A stretch of 64,000 nt of DNA from Bactrocera neohumeralis (taxonomy: Eukaryota > Arthropoda > Insecta > Diptera > Tephritidae), in the NCBI RefSeq assembly GCF_024586455.1, contig NC_065922.1, positions 20,580,089 through 20,644,088 on the forward strand, given 5' to 3'. The position numbers and the translations under genes were made by a program. This document shows positions 11,666-22,638 of the stretch, piece after piece; the stretch's first letter is position 1; each line of letters opens with the position of its first letter. The notes below the pieces were generated by a model. That model did not search any database, was not told where the DNA came from, and saw only the letters and a program-made list of their open reading frames with translations.

Positions 11666-11853
11666 CAAGGTGTGTTCCGAAGTAAACAGGATTTTTGAAT
11701 CTAGCGCCCCCTGATAGCGCCTTCTATATGTCGACTGGTGCGTTAGAATCTGCTATTTTTATCGATTGTCCAGTAAGAATTTCATGACTTTCATCAATTG
11801 GAAGTGAAGTTATTCCGTTTAAGTGTCACTATGTTTGTGTTATCGGTCCAAAA

Positions 11854-12500
11854 ATGAGCTTCGAACAAAGAGCCAACATTAAGTTTTGTTTTAAAATTGT
11901 TAAAACTTTTACCGAAACGTTTCAATTGATGAAATAAGTTTATGGCGATGATTGCCTATCCCGTAGCAGAGTGCTCGAGTGGCTTCAACGTTTTCAAAGT
12001 GGTGGTGAGGACGTAACTGACGATCAACATGTGGGCCAATAAAAATCCATGATCACCGGAACCTCCATCGAAGCCGAGTGTGAATTCATCGAAAATCCGC
12101 CGAAATCATCATTTAAATTCATGGAAATGGAATTGAAAATCTCCAAAACATCGATTTATCACATTTCGACCGAACATTTGGGCTTACGAAAGCTGTGGGC
12201 ACGGTTTGTTCCGCACAAATTGACTGACAGCCAAAAATTGCTCTCATCGATCGACGCTTGTGACCGATTATTTGACCAAAAATCACATTTTAACCATTAG
12301 CCACTCCCCGTATTCACCTAATATGGCACCGGGCGACTTCTTCGTTTTCGGAAAAATGCATTTGCCCATGAAAGGAAAGCGTTATGCAGACGTCGAGGCC
12401 ATATAAAAGGCTTGCACCGGCCAACAAGCTAAAACACTCGTTTGACATGTTTTTGGACCGTGCAAAAAGCTGTATTGAAGCAGAAGGAGACTATTTTGAA
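11854..12500 (+). pseudogene. Mariner transposase pseudogene
   Basis: Starts MSFEQRANIKF, with helix-turn-helix text (DDCLSRSRVLEWLQRF) and a DQHVG linker, then the frame at 12,049-12,300 (ISKTSIYHIS, LRKLWARFVPHKLT). The segment that should carry the first two catalytic aspartates is deleted. Only the C-terminal SPDMAPGDFF-like region (third aspartate) is still recognisable, in another frame. There are several in-frame stops. It is not functional. Confidence 0.75.
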
Positions 12501-12545
12501 TAGAATAAACTCATTTTGCCGAAAAACCATTTGTTCTGTTTTTTT

Positions 12546-13057
12546 ATACCCTGAACAGGGTATATTAAGTTTGTCACGAAGTTTGTAGCTCCCAGAAAGA
12601 ATCGTCGGAGACCCTATAACGTATATATATAAAAGATCAGTATGTCGAGCTGAGTCGATTTAGCCATGTCCGTCTGTCTGTGTGTATATATACGAACTAG
12701 TCCCTCAGTTTTTAAGATATCGTTTTGAAATTTTGCAAACGTCATTTTCTCTTCAAGAAGCTGCTCATTTGTCGGAACGACCGATATCGGACCACTATAA
12801 CATATAGCTGCCATACAAACTGAACGATCGGAATCAAATGCTTGTATGGAAAACTTTCACATTTGACAAGATATATTCACCAAATTTGGTATATATTATT
12901 TCCTAAAGCAACTTTGTAATCTCCGAAGAAATTAATCAGATCGGTTGACTATAGCGTATAGCTTCCACACAAACTGAACACATAGTTACTAACAGAAATG
13001 CACCTGTGAAGAGTATTTAGCTTCGGTGCAACCGAAGTTAACGTTATTTCTTGTTTT
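12546..13057 (+). repeat. Hairpin-ended dispersed repeat R1, best copy
   Basis: The left end is an 18-bp palindrome, ATACCCTGAACAGGGTAT (12,546-12,563). The right end carries CTTCGGTGCAACCGAAG (13,021-13,037), a 7-bp-arm hairpin followed by TTAACG and a T-rich tail. The interior has several imperfect units with CATATAGCTGCCATACAAAC. It is inserted in the 3' part of the mariner at 11,666-13,090, between two T-runs. The minus-strand frame at 12,614-12,814 is repeat sequence, not a gene. Confidence 0.75.
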
Positions 13058-13172
13058 TTTTAAGTCCTGTTTACTTTGGAACGCACCTTGTATTTGCCCC
13101 GATATTCATACACAAAATCACAGCGCACCATGATTTAGTCACTCACACATTCGACCCTTTTTGTACAAGTAT

Positions 13173-13178
13173 TTTATT
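13173..13178 (-). promoter_or_regulatory. Poly(A) signal of antigen-5 gene 3
   Basis: AATAAA on the minus strand, about 15 bases past the stop codon, in the same place as in gene 2. Confidence 0.55.
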
Positions 13179-13192
13179 TGAACTCACATGGT

Positions 13193-14096
13193 CTATACAA
13201 ATTTATTGAGATCGTATGTTTCACTTGTGGAGCAAAGATTTGGAAAATCAGGGTTTGTACCGGTTTCACATTCAACTGCTGGTTCCGAACACGATTTGTA
13301 AATGCGGAAGTTTACAACATTCGTTGTTGCATAGTTACAAGTTAATAGGAAACCGTCGAAATCATCGCCTTCCTCTCTATAGATGATCGAAGCGCAGCCC
13401 ACACGAATATTCCTATCGGCCATCATAACGGTGAAATGACCAACAACGCTAAGCAAAATCACTGAATAATCATTCCACAACTTTATCGATTGTTTGTGAT
13501 GTTCAATACTTACTTGCCGTCATAATTCCGTGGATATTTATCGATAATTGCCTGATCGGTGTCCATAATTTCATTATACCACAAATCCATTCCACGATCC
13601 GACATGATTGTAACATTCGGGGCTCCGTAGAAATTCATCCATGCTATATTTTGACCCGAATGCCGAAAGGTGTCGGTGTTGCGACAATTGTCGTGCTCGA
13701 TTTCGCAACGTTTCACGTTAAACGCCGCCATAGAGGCCAACTCGTCGTCCCACTCCATGGTGGCCATGCGACAAGCTGGCTTCAACATTGTGTTACCACC
13801 GGCCACAGTGTTCCGTTTTTCATTATGCATGTTGACTAAAGCTTCCTTTTGCGCGGGTGTTAGTTCAACGATTCTCGGATTTATGCAACTTGAAGAGAAT
13901 TGCTATAAAGTAACGGACATAAGCTGTTGGACCGTCCTCGAGTTTCGGGTTCTTTATTAGTTTATGATCTTACCCCATCATTGTCACAGGCAATATTCGT
14001 TCCATGAGGACATAAATCGGGGTTACAGTAGTCTGTGCTGTGCGCCGAGTCCAAAAAGGTCAGCAGAGAAACCAAAAGTGTAAACGTCAACTGCAT
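13193..14096 (-). CDS. Antigen-5-related secreted CAP protein (gene 3)
   Basis: Secreted CAP protein of 255 aa. The exons are 13,974-14,096, 13,514-13,902 and 13,193-13,448 with GTAAG donors and TATAG/CTTAG acceptors. The first coding exon (signal peptide, Cys24, 29, 37) is identical to gene 2 at the base level as far as I can see. His67, Glu95 and His175 (GHFT) of the CAP tetrad are present; the fourth site is Gln125 as in the other two genes. Because residue 52 is Ile rather than Met, the second exon has no early ATG of its own and must be spliced to exon 1. The C-terminus ends LNKFV. It is the rightmost and the most conventional member of the array by tetrad residues. No frame break was seen. 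Confidence 0.9.
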
Positions 14097-14820
14097 TTCA
14101 ACTGATCTGATATTCGAATGGGAAATGATTTGCGAAAGACGTGACTTATATTGCTACCGTTATCTAATAGTTATAATATACATACATATATGCTTGTATA
14201 TACCGATGTTATACTTTAAGTAGTAGTTTAGTAGTCTATTACAAAGAGTGTAAACGAAGAGTTCAAATACATTGCTTCTGCTCTTTGATGCATAGAAATT
14301 TTTGTCAAGAACTCTTCTTCGTCTTGTTAGTCTGCAGAATATCAAAAGCGACTCAAATAAAAGTTAGAGCACAGCCATCAGGTGTTGACTCCCACTCCTA
14401 ACAAAGTTGGAGTAGGATTGAGAGAGAAAGAGAATTCGTCGCATGTCTTTGAACAATTTTTATAAGCTTGACTTGTGGTCAACTTCACTGAAGTTCTTCA
14501 ACTCTGCTTCGCTCAGTATTTTGGAACTGGTGAACTTTTTTGGGTTAAGCTTCTGCAAATTTTTGAAAAAGTTGTGTTTACTGTTATTTTAAAAAGACAT
14601 AAGTTTTCACTTTTCTACTTCTGAGAGTCGAAGCCACAACTTACCGAGTTCGTAGAACTCAGTAATAATTATACTATAGATGTCACGATTTCATGCATAG
14701 GTAATTGAGAATATTTCTAATAATATATTTCTTGTATTACGTCAAAAATTATTATAACTAGAAAGGTTACAATGTAAAGCCTGAACCATATTTTGAAAGT
14801 TCACTTTTTTGAATTTAGTA
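14097..14820. repeat. Shared 5' flank of gene 3 (partner at 7,468-8,230)
   Basis: Near-identical to the gene 2 upstream region, with the same TATAAG motif close to the ATG. It marks the right edge of the duplicated unit; similarity fades after about 14,820. Confidence 0.75.
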
Positions 14821-16714
14821 ACAACTCCTTCCACGATTTAAGTCCAAAGTGAAAAAACGCTATGCGTTCATTAGTAAAGAGGGGCTTTGGTCTTAGAGTA
14901 GAATTATTCTCTTCAGAAGTCCAACTCTCAACTGTTTCGGAATCTTTGGATTAAGCTGTATTAAAATATATCTTCTTGTAGGGGAAGAAGTTCAACACTT
15001 TTGTTTATATTGGAATATCTAACGCTAGACAAAAAACCTTTGTGAACTCAAACATTTAGGATATGGTGAATAAGGTGCCGGCTGTTTTCCACAACTAGAG
15101 GAAAGTCCATACAACTTGTAGATAAGATATAGGATATATTGGTTCTAGTCGTAGACAACAAATGTCTTCAATATCTTTTCTAACTATTTAGATGACTGTG
15201 TTGCTAAGACAGCTTCTGGTGATTTCGTCTCTGCCCTGATATTTGCTAGGCACTTACGGACGCGATAGTAAAGCTGTACATAAACTACTGGGATAGTCTT
15301 TTATTTTGGTGGATTATGATAACCTGAGTGAGTGAAGCTGTACTTTAGTTTTACAATTCTAGATCACTACATAATTTTTTTAACTATTAAGTATGTCATA
15401 CTTGTATGTGTACATTTGCTAAACTATCCGGTATTTAATTTAGACATTTTATTATTGAAAAATAACTTTTTTTAATTTACTAAATAATCATGGCATGCCG
15501 ACCCTCGTATTAACTTTGCCGTTGGTTACTTGCTGTGGGTCAAAAATTTAGACTTTATGCAGTGGCTTTAAAACTATTAGCAGTTATTCATGCGAAAAGT
15601 GCTAAATATTGCAGACATAAACCACTAAGATAAAGTGTACTAGCATAGTTAGCAACCATTTTATCTGCGGAGTAATGGAGTAAATCTAAAGAACCCTGTA
15701 GGAAAAGTGTGTTATGTGATGTGAGAATATTTAAAAATTTAATTGTTTTACTTATTTTAAAATAGAGTAATTGTGCTCAAATAATTATATACATTATCGT
15801 ATTATATCAAACATTCTAGCGAACTGAATTGGAACCCAGTAACTGAAAATCGCGTTGTGATTTCATCAATTGTTGAGTAAAATATATTAAATCTGTAGAA
15901 AATATGTAAGATTTAAAATGTTAAAGTCTCACTTGCAAATAAGCTATATGAAATCTAAATTTTCTCCATATGATTTTCTTGTTAAAACCACAAAAAATCG
16001 ATGTTCACAAAGTTTCGTTTCAAGTATCTTAAGAATTTCGCCTCTGTTTACCTGATTTCGAATTCAATTCGCCAAACTATGATATGTTTAGAAGATATGG
16101 AAGGGTTCATTTTTATTGGACTTCATCTGGTGATTGGGCTGCTCTTATTATACTCATTATTCATTTAGGATACATCTACAAAGAGGTTGTAAGTTTGAAA
16201 CCTCGACCCTACTTTGCTTCTTCACTTTTCCTGATCTATTATTAACTTCTTACTAAAGCTGTCAGGTCTATGAAACAGGGCTTGCGAACTTCTAACAGGT
16301 TTAGTTGTCCCCTTTTGTAACTAATTGTTAATATAGAATATCTTCCGAATTGAGCTGAATCCGAGAATGCCAGAGTTTGACTGAGAGACCCATATTTTTC
16401 TATATATGTATATACATACGTTATTGATCCCATTTCTTCTTTACCATAGCTTCCTACACCATTTCAGCTTACTGCCCGATATTGCCAGTAAAAGTATGCT
16501 GTCTATAATACAGCCTCGACTTCTTCGCCTTTGATGGATTTCTCAACCTAATTTTTATACTATTCTTAGAGAATTATTGAACCCGTGCTTTCCAGGCTTG
16601 CTGTGTACATAATATATTTATTTCACTCAAAGTTTGGTAGTTGAGAGAAACAGTGTTGCATTTAAGATTACTACTCGGGCCGATCGAAAGCTGGCTCAGC
16701 AGTTTAAAACTATA
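14821..16714. other. Intergenic DNA without recognised features
   Basis: No gene, transposon or tandem repeat recognised on either strand. Open frames are short (the longest is 16,242-16,433, minus) and look random. Confidence 0.4.
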
Positions 16715-18050
16715 CAGGGTCCGGCACTCGTAGTGTAACCAACATCATACCGTTCGCGCAGCTGTCGCACTGGAATCAGCTGTTTATAAATTTACCAGTT
16801 GCCATTTTTAAAAATGATAGTTCGGAGTATTGCCCACAAGTGTACAAAATCGTTTTGCCAAAAGTGAACGCAAAAAAAAATGATCAGCGATGGAATTCAA
16901 ACGTAATATCCGTGGTGTGATTGCTTTATATTTAGCTGGAAAATCACAGCCAGCAATTGTTCGCGAGCTCAAACACCTTAATGTGAATAAAGTTTTTGTT
17001 TATCGCACCATCACTCGCCACAATGATACTGGTAGCATCGCAAAACGCCATGGAGGTGTTCATCAAAAGACTGCAACGTCACGTGAGATGGTTCGGAAAG
17101 TGAAGAAACGACTTGAGCGAAATCCACGACGAAGTGCCAATGGTTAAAGAACTGATAATATCCGACCGCAGCATCCGACGCATATTGAAAAATGAGCTCA
17201 AGATCAAGCCTTACAAGTTCCAAAAGGCCCATGATCTCACACCGAAGCAGCAACAAGTAAGACTTGAGAGAGCGAAGCAGTTGCTTCGCTTGGCCGAAAG
17301 CGGCCAAATTCCGAACATTGTGTTTTCTGACGAAAAAATTTTTCCAATTGAGCAATTCGTAAACTCTCAAAACGAGAAGGTTTACTTGAACTTGACCGAC
17401 CGTTCATACGAGAATCTAAATCATCAGTTGGCCACCAGGAGGCAGCACCCGCCACAAATAATGGTTTGGGCCCCTGTCACCGCAGATGGGCGCTCTCCAA
17501 TTGTTTTCATTGAGCCTGGCGTCAAACTAAATGCGACATATTATCGGGAAAGTGTTCTGGAGGCTGCTTTGAAGCCGTGGGCAAACAAACATTTCGGTCG
17601 CAAACCATGGACGTTTCAACAAGACTCAGCACCGTCTCACAAAACGCGAGTGAACCAAGAATGGCTGAAAAACAATGTTCCGAACTTCATTACGACCACA
17701 CAATGGCTTTCGAATTCACCAGATGCGAATCCAATGGATTATTCTCTCTGGGCCATTTTGGAGAGCAAGGTCCGAAGTAAAAAATACACCAGTCTCGAGA
17801 TGCTGAAGAAAGCCATTGTCCGTGAGTGGGCCAAAATACCAGCAAGTCACATTCGGGCAGCTTGCGATTCGTTTTTTGACCGTCTCAAGGCCATAGTTAA
17901 GGCAAAAGGTGGTCATATCGAGCAAAAGTGAATTGGTCCTGAATTTGTGATTATTTTCACACATTTTGTACTTTAAAATAAATAAAAATAATTTTCCAAA
18001 CCGAATTTATGGAATTTTTAATTGGTTACACTTCGAGTGCCGGAACCCTG
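16715..18050 (+). mobile_element. maT-type (DD37D) mariner relative, nearly complete
   Basis: The 1,336-bp element is flanked by TA. Its ends begin CAGGGTCCGGCACTCGTAGT and CAGGGTTCCGGCACTCGAAG, differing by one indel and one base over about 28 bp. It carries one transposase gene broken by a single visible frameshift. The right half is repeated at 32,884-33,305 after an assembly gap. Confidence 0.9.
16890..17931 (+). pseudogene. DD37D transposase with one frameshift
   Basis: This would encode a cut-and-paste transposase of the Tc1/mariner superfamily. The N-terminal frame (16,890-17,147) holds a helix-turn-helix starting MEFKRNIRGVIALYLAGK. The frame at 17,113-17,931 continues with SIRRILKNELK, IVFSDEKIF (first catalytic Asp, codon 17,329), WTFQQDSAPSHK (second Asp, codon 17,623) and SPDANPMDYSLW (third Asp, codon 17,737). 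I count 37 residues between the second and third Asp, the DD37D spacing of maT elements. The two frames disagree near 17,138-17,147, where a small indel has put a stop in the linker. All catalytic residues are otherwise present. The protein ends GGHIEQK. Either the copy is a young pseudogene or the break is a sequencing error. Confidence 0.85.
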
Positions 18051-19115
18051 TATATTAAGGGATATAAAAGAAGCATCTATATTATGTGAAATAAAAATAT
18101 TGTTTTGTGTTTTTTTTTTACTTGTATATTTATATGCGTATATAATATCTATAACAATCAAGGTATTTTTACACCAAAAAGTAAATCTAGACTCCCAAAT
18201 TTACGCTTTAACAAGAAATCAATTTGTGAATTTTCTCTAATTGACGTCCCACTGGATGACATGAGCTTTTGGTTAATTAGGTAAAAATACTTAAATACAT
18301 ACATACATGTTTGTCACTCCATAATTAGGCATTGGAGTTAACCAGTGAGTGATTTTTATGTTCAAACGCTAAATTAGAAATGTTTACTTTAAAGATTAGA
18401 CCTGCAATAGAACATCGAAAAAAATACAATTAATTCAGCTAAATTAGTTACCACAAATACAGAAATAAATATCGCATACAAACATACATATATTTATATA
18501 TATACACATACATATGTATGTATATGCTATAATCATATGCTAGCGATATGTTTGTATGTATCCACATATTTTCCTTTATGTCAAATTACTGTTTCGGTGG
18601 ACTTTTAAGCTGGCAACTGCTAGTCATTGCAATAATTGTACGATCAATTAATTACTATGTCCGCTAAAGAAATATTGATTGGTAAAATTTTCGTTATTTT
18701 TTGGTTGTTTTGTGGCCTTTTGCTCATTGGCCAGCCGTTAGTATTGGGTAATCAAGAATAATTGCTTCGCTGTCGCATGGCATAACAATGAAATAAATCA
18801 TATGAGTATATATATACATAAATAAATACATATTTACGTGTATGTGTGCAGTATATATGAAAAATAACTAAAAAAATGTGAACTACGTCTATACAGAAGC
18901 TAGAATACCCTTCACATTTGTTGTATGACATAAAAGTTTACATATTAAAAGACATTTACTCTATTTTGGTTTTAATCGGTCAGTTTGAATGGCAGCTACA
19001 TATATCTTATAGTGCTCTGATATCAGTGGTTTATTTAGAAAAGAGACGTGGTACAGTACTCCAGATTCAGCTCTCGTCACCGATCATATGTATTAATATA
19101 CTCATATGTGCCCAA
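18051..19115. other. Non-coding flank shared by copies A and B
   Basis: Matches 33,306-34,375 closely. It contains TA/CATA microsatellite tracts around 18,480-18,530. Positions 18,898-19,110 look like a reversed fragment of repeat R1 (ATACCCTTCACA, TCGGTCAGTTTGAATGGCAG). No gene. Confidence 0.5.
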
Positions 19116-19199
19116 CAATTAAGTCCTCGTCCTACCAGCAGTAAAACATATTTTTGGCAAAATAATTTTTGCCAACATACACCTAATTCTGTTTTTACA

Positions 19200-20600
19200 C
19201 GACAGAATGGTTCTACGAGAAGTTCGTGTAAAAAAATCGTAAAAAAGATACTGGCCAAGTACCAAAATAATAGATTGGTTCTAGACCTCAAAATAAGTTA
19301 AATTAGACTAAATAATATAAAAAAATATTATTTGTAGTTATTTTAAGAATTTATTGTCGTTTTAATTTATTAAATAAACTAAATTATAATAAAATAAATT
19401 AAATTGATTTCATAAAAAAATAATATCAGAAATTCATTGCAAAAACTTAAATAACATAAAGTACAATACAGAAAAATTCAAACATTAAACAATTTTATTT
19501 TATTGTCACTGTCTGATAATAAGCAAACAAACGTTTTATGAAAGACTACAATATCACTGCCATCACTGGAATGATTTTGTTGATCATTTATCATTTCTAG
19601 CCGACTGTGCGTTGGGACATCAGTAGATTTTGAAGACGAAATCAATTATCTTAGATTGAGTTTATTTCGCGACCCATTATAAACTTCCTGTAAGATGCCG
19701 TTATTAATGATTTCAGTACGTTGAAATTTGGCAGCTCGTTCCCTCGTCATGATCATGTTGTTCAAAATGACTACCTAATTTTTTAGGAAGGAGATCAAGA
19801 CCTTCTTTAATTAGAGATGCTTTCAAAATTGGACTATCTCTTTCGTCACTGTCACTATGTTCTTTATCAGAACGAGTCTCAAGGGTGAATTCGATAATTT
19901 CATTTTCGCTCAAGCTTTCATCTACCAACAATTCTTCTACATCATCTGCCTAACGATAGGTCATCCGAATCCATCCCCACCGATTGCATTGGCCATTTGT
20001 TATTATATCAGCCAAGTTCAGCGTTATTATCGATAATAGGATCTTTTGCATTTTTACGCATTCTGGCCAAATATTTTTTCCAGCAGGTTCAAAGTTGATG
20101 GCTTTAATAAATCTCTAACGCGATCTTGACTTGATTAATGCAGTCCATTATAGAAAATTTTTTCCGAGTCATCTATGACTGATGATTCCCTCATAATTAT
20201 CAAGTTTTTCTACAACATAATGAAATGAACTTATGTAATACGTTTTAAACGTAGCAATTATCCCCTGGTCTAGTGGCTGTATAAGGGAAGTGGTATTAGG
20301 CGGCAAAAAACAAAATTATACGTTTGGGTGCTCCAAAACTGATGGTTCATACTTGGTTCAACTCAAAGAACTTAAATCTTCTTATATTTTCTTTTCAATG
20401 TAATGCCTTAATTTGTGGATGCAGCTATTTCAAACCACTCTGTGAAAATTGCACTGGTTACTCCAAGCCTTTTGTTCGCCACATCCAGTGTACAGGCAAT
20501 TTATTGAAATCTACACTTTTCATGAACGTGGTCTTACACGATGTATCAGAGGGCTTAAATACAAGCCCTCCTTACATTGTTCCCAAACAACACTAAATAT
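19200..20600 (-). mobile_element. Pogo/Tigger-like (CENP-B/jerky DDE_1) transposon remnant
   Basis: Broken minus-strand frames contain PPNTTSLIQPLDQG followed by IIATFK (about 20,230-20,310). This is a hallmark of the DDE_1 transposases of pogo, Tigger and jerky elements. Upstream on the same strand (about 20,450-20,530) is NKLPVHWMWRTKGLE. Downstream is an acidic tail with SENEIIEFTLETRSDKEHSD (19,713-19,931). Frameshifts and stops are frequent, so it is dead. Precise ends were not found. It is missing from copy B, where mariner sequence continues unbroken. Confidence 0.65.
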
Positions 20601-22538
20601 TGGTCCTTGCTACTTTAAAACTACTAAATGTTTCATGATTTTCTTTCAAAGTTTTCTAGACATTCTCTTCCCAAAAGGGTTTCATTTTAAAATTCCCCTT
20701 TTGGGGGATTTCTATCTTCAATAATTTTTTTTTGTTTTGGGGAAATTTTTTGCAATTATCAGGATATTTCCTAATTTTTTTTTTGGGAAAGGGGTCTTTT
20801 TAAAAACATCCAACCAGTTTAAAATGCATTTTTTGACTGAGATGATGTTTTGGATCAATTTCCCGGAAGTTTATAGATTCTTTAAAGCTGTCTGCTTGAT
20901 AGAATCCGCTCTGGTATTCTCTTTTGGGTTTTTCTTCATCCAGTAACTTTCCTTTTTTTCTTTCCTTTACAAAACATTGTTTTTCTTTTAAATTTTTTTC
21001 CAGGTACTATCCTAATTGCCGTTTATTTTTTAATTTTCTTGTGCTTCATGGGCCAAATTATTTACAACGTTGCCCTTTGTCCCTTAGTTGATCTAAAATT
21101 TTGATTTTGGTTTTGCGATCCTTTTCCCCATTTTTTAAAGCAGGGAAATTTTGTAACATGGTATAACAAAAATTTTTTTTATTAATCAAAAAAGCAAAAA
21201 AACAAATTAAATTTTTAAACTAATGTTTTGGCTGCAAAATTATATGAGCTTCTTTTTTTATTTAAATTTTAAATCGAAAAAATAACGATCTTTTAAATTT
21301 TAATTGTAAAAGGAACTAAAAGGGGAAATACATTTTTTTCTTTCTTTTTTTAAATTAATCCCCATTTAGAAAAATTTCGAAAATTTGAAAAAGCAAAAGA
21401 AAAACTCAGAATAAAACCCCCAAAATTTTTTAAAAGGAAAAAAACAGAAAAAAAATTTTAAACAATAAATTATTTAAAAAAAATTTTTTTTTTTTGTATT
21501 CGTGTTATTTCAAATTTTATCGAAAAAAATTAAAACTTTTTCTCGTGTTATTTCAAATTGTTTAAAAAAAATTCGGGAAAAAAAAATTGGTGACAAATTT
21601 GTCCCCCGTGAACCTGAATGCGATCCTCCGGGCATACTAATTTTTTGTACGGTTTGTCCTTTCAAAATTCCGCGGATCCCTTTCGATGAAAATTGCTTCC
21701 CCCGGGAAACTGAACCTGGGAAAATCTCCTCACCGAATCAGCTCGGGGGAATTCTGGGAAAACAATTCAAAACCCAAGATTTTTTGCCATTTTTTTTGGG
21801 GGTTAAATTTTCTTTTATCCCTCAAACTTAATTACACTCGTTATTCGCAATTGATGATTTTTTTTCAAGAAAAAATTTTTCATGTCATCCCAACCCATTA
21901 CCCCCGTTAGCCGACAGTTGCCCTTTTTCCCCGCTTTGGGGAGTTTCGGGGCCGTTCCTCGGGTTATGCGATTGATTTAGGAAATATGGGGATTTTTTAA
22001 TTTTAAAAATACAAGGAAAAACTGGTTTTAACTTTCCCATTCTCCACAAACTCCGGCTATAAACGTTGTTGTTGTTGCTGTTTTTTTGTCCCCAAGGATG
22101 GTGATTAGCCGGGTGGTCGACCATCCAAAGGGCCCAAAAAAACGTGTTTTCGGAAATTCGCCCAAAGGAAAAGGCGTGGGCAGTATTCCGTGGGGATGCA
22201 AAGTGTGGAATATGTGGAAACTTGGTGCGAATATTTTTTGGGAAAGTCGGATTTCGAATGTTAGGAGTTTTGTTATATCCCGAACGAAGTTGCCAAGAGC
22301 CTTCATTTCTTCTTCTTCGCTTTTTTAATTGGTTTGACCTTATAATTCACTGGAAGGGGGCCGGTATTTATTCCAGGAAAAAATCCCAAAAACTGGGGGG
22401 AAGGTTTTTTTCCCAATGGGGCTAAAGGCCCCCTTTTTTCATCAACTCATCGTTGTTGTTTTTGGGCAAAATTTATCTCCCAACCCCTTTCACACGGTGT
22501 CTCAAAAACAAAAATTTGTAAATGATATGATGTTCATG
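20600..22538. other. Anomalous homopolymer-rich sequence before an assembly gap
   Basis: Runs of identical bases are stretched (TTTTTTTTTGTTTTGGGGAA, CCCCCGGGAAAC). The second half can be followed against the clean sequence at 34,500-35,570, with many extra or missing bases. It holds the same mariner and nested non-LTR fragment in unreadable form. The open frames here are not meaningful. It is most likely low-quality base calling. Confidence 0.75.
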
Positions 22539-22638
22539 NNNNNNNNNNNNNNNNNNNNNNNNNNNNNNNNNNNNNNNNNNNNNNNNNNNNNNNNNNNNNN
22601 NNNNNNNNNNNNNNNNNNNNNNNNNNNNNNNNNNNNNN
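22539..22638. other. Assembly gap (100 N)
   Basis: One hundred Ns, a conventional size for a gap of unknown length. Comparison with copy B suggests that more than 9 kb is missing. Confidence 0.98.

Larger units (their letters stand above)
11666..13090 (+). mobile_element. Mariner element with nested R1 repeat
   Basis: Terminal inverted repeats begin CAAGGTGTGTTCCGAAGTAA (left) and CAAGGTGCGTTCCAAAGTAA (right), with TA on both sides. Because the paralogous spacer at about 6,455 lacks the element, the empty site is visible. The transposase frame starts near 11,854 (MSFEQRANIKF) and continues with FVPHKLT and, after a catalytic-core deletion and frame changes, MKGKRYADVEA. Stops, an internal deletion and the nested repeat at 12,546-13,057 make it inactive. 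Confidence 0.85.

Noticed and set aside
12049..12300. 83-codon plus-strand frame as an independent gene
   Set aside because: It is the middle of the mariner transposase pseudogene at 11,854-12,500.
17011..17370. 119-codon minus-strand frame and neighbours at 17,237-17,455 and 17,716-17,964
   Set aside because: Antisense shadows of the maT transposase, which has catalytic motifs on the plus strand.
20324..22425. Several 70-110 codon frames on both strands
   Set aside because: They sit in the decayed Tigger-like element and the corrupted homopolymer-rich sequence; the clean counterpart does not encode them.
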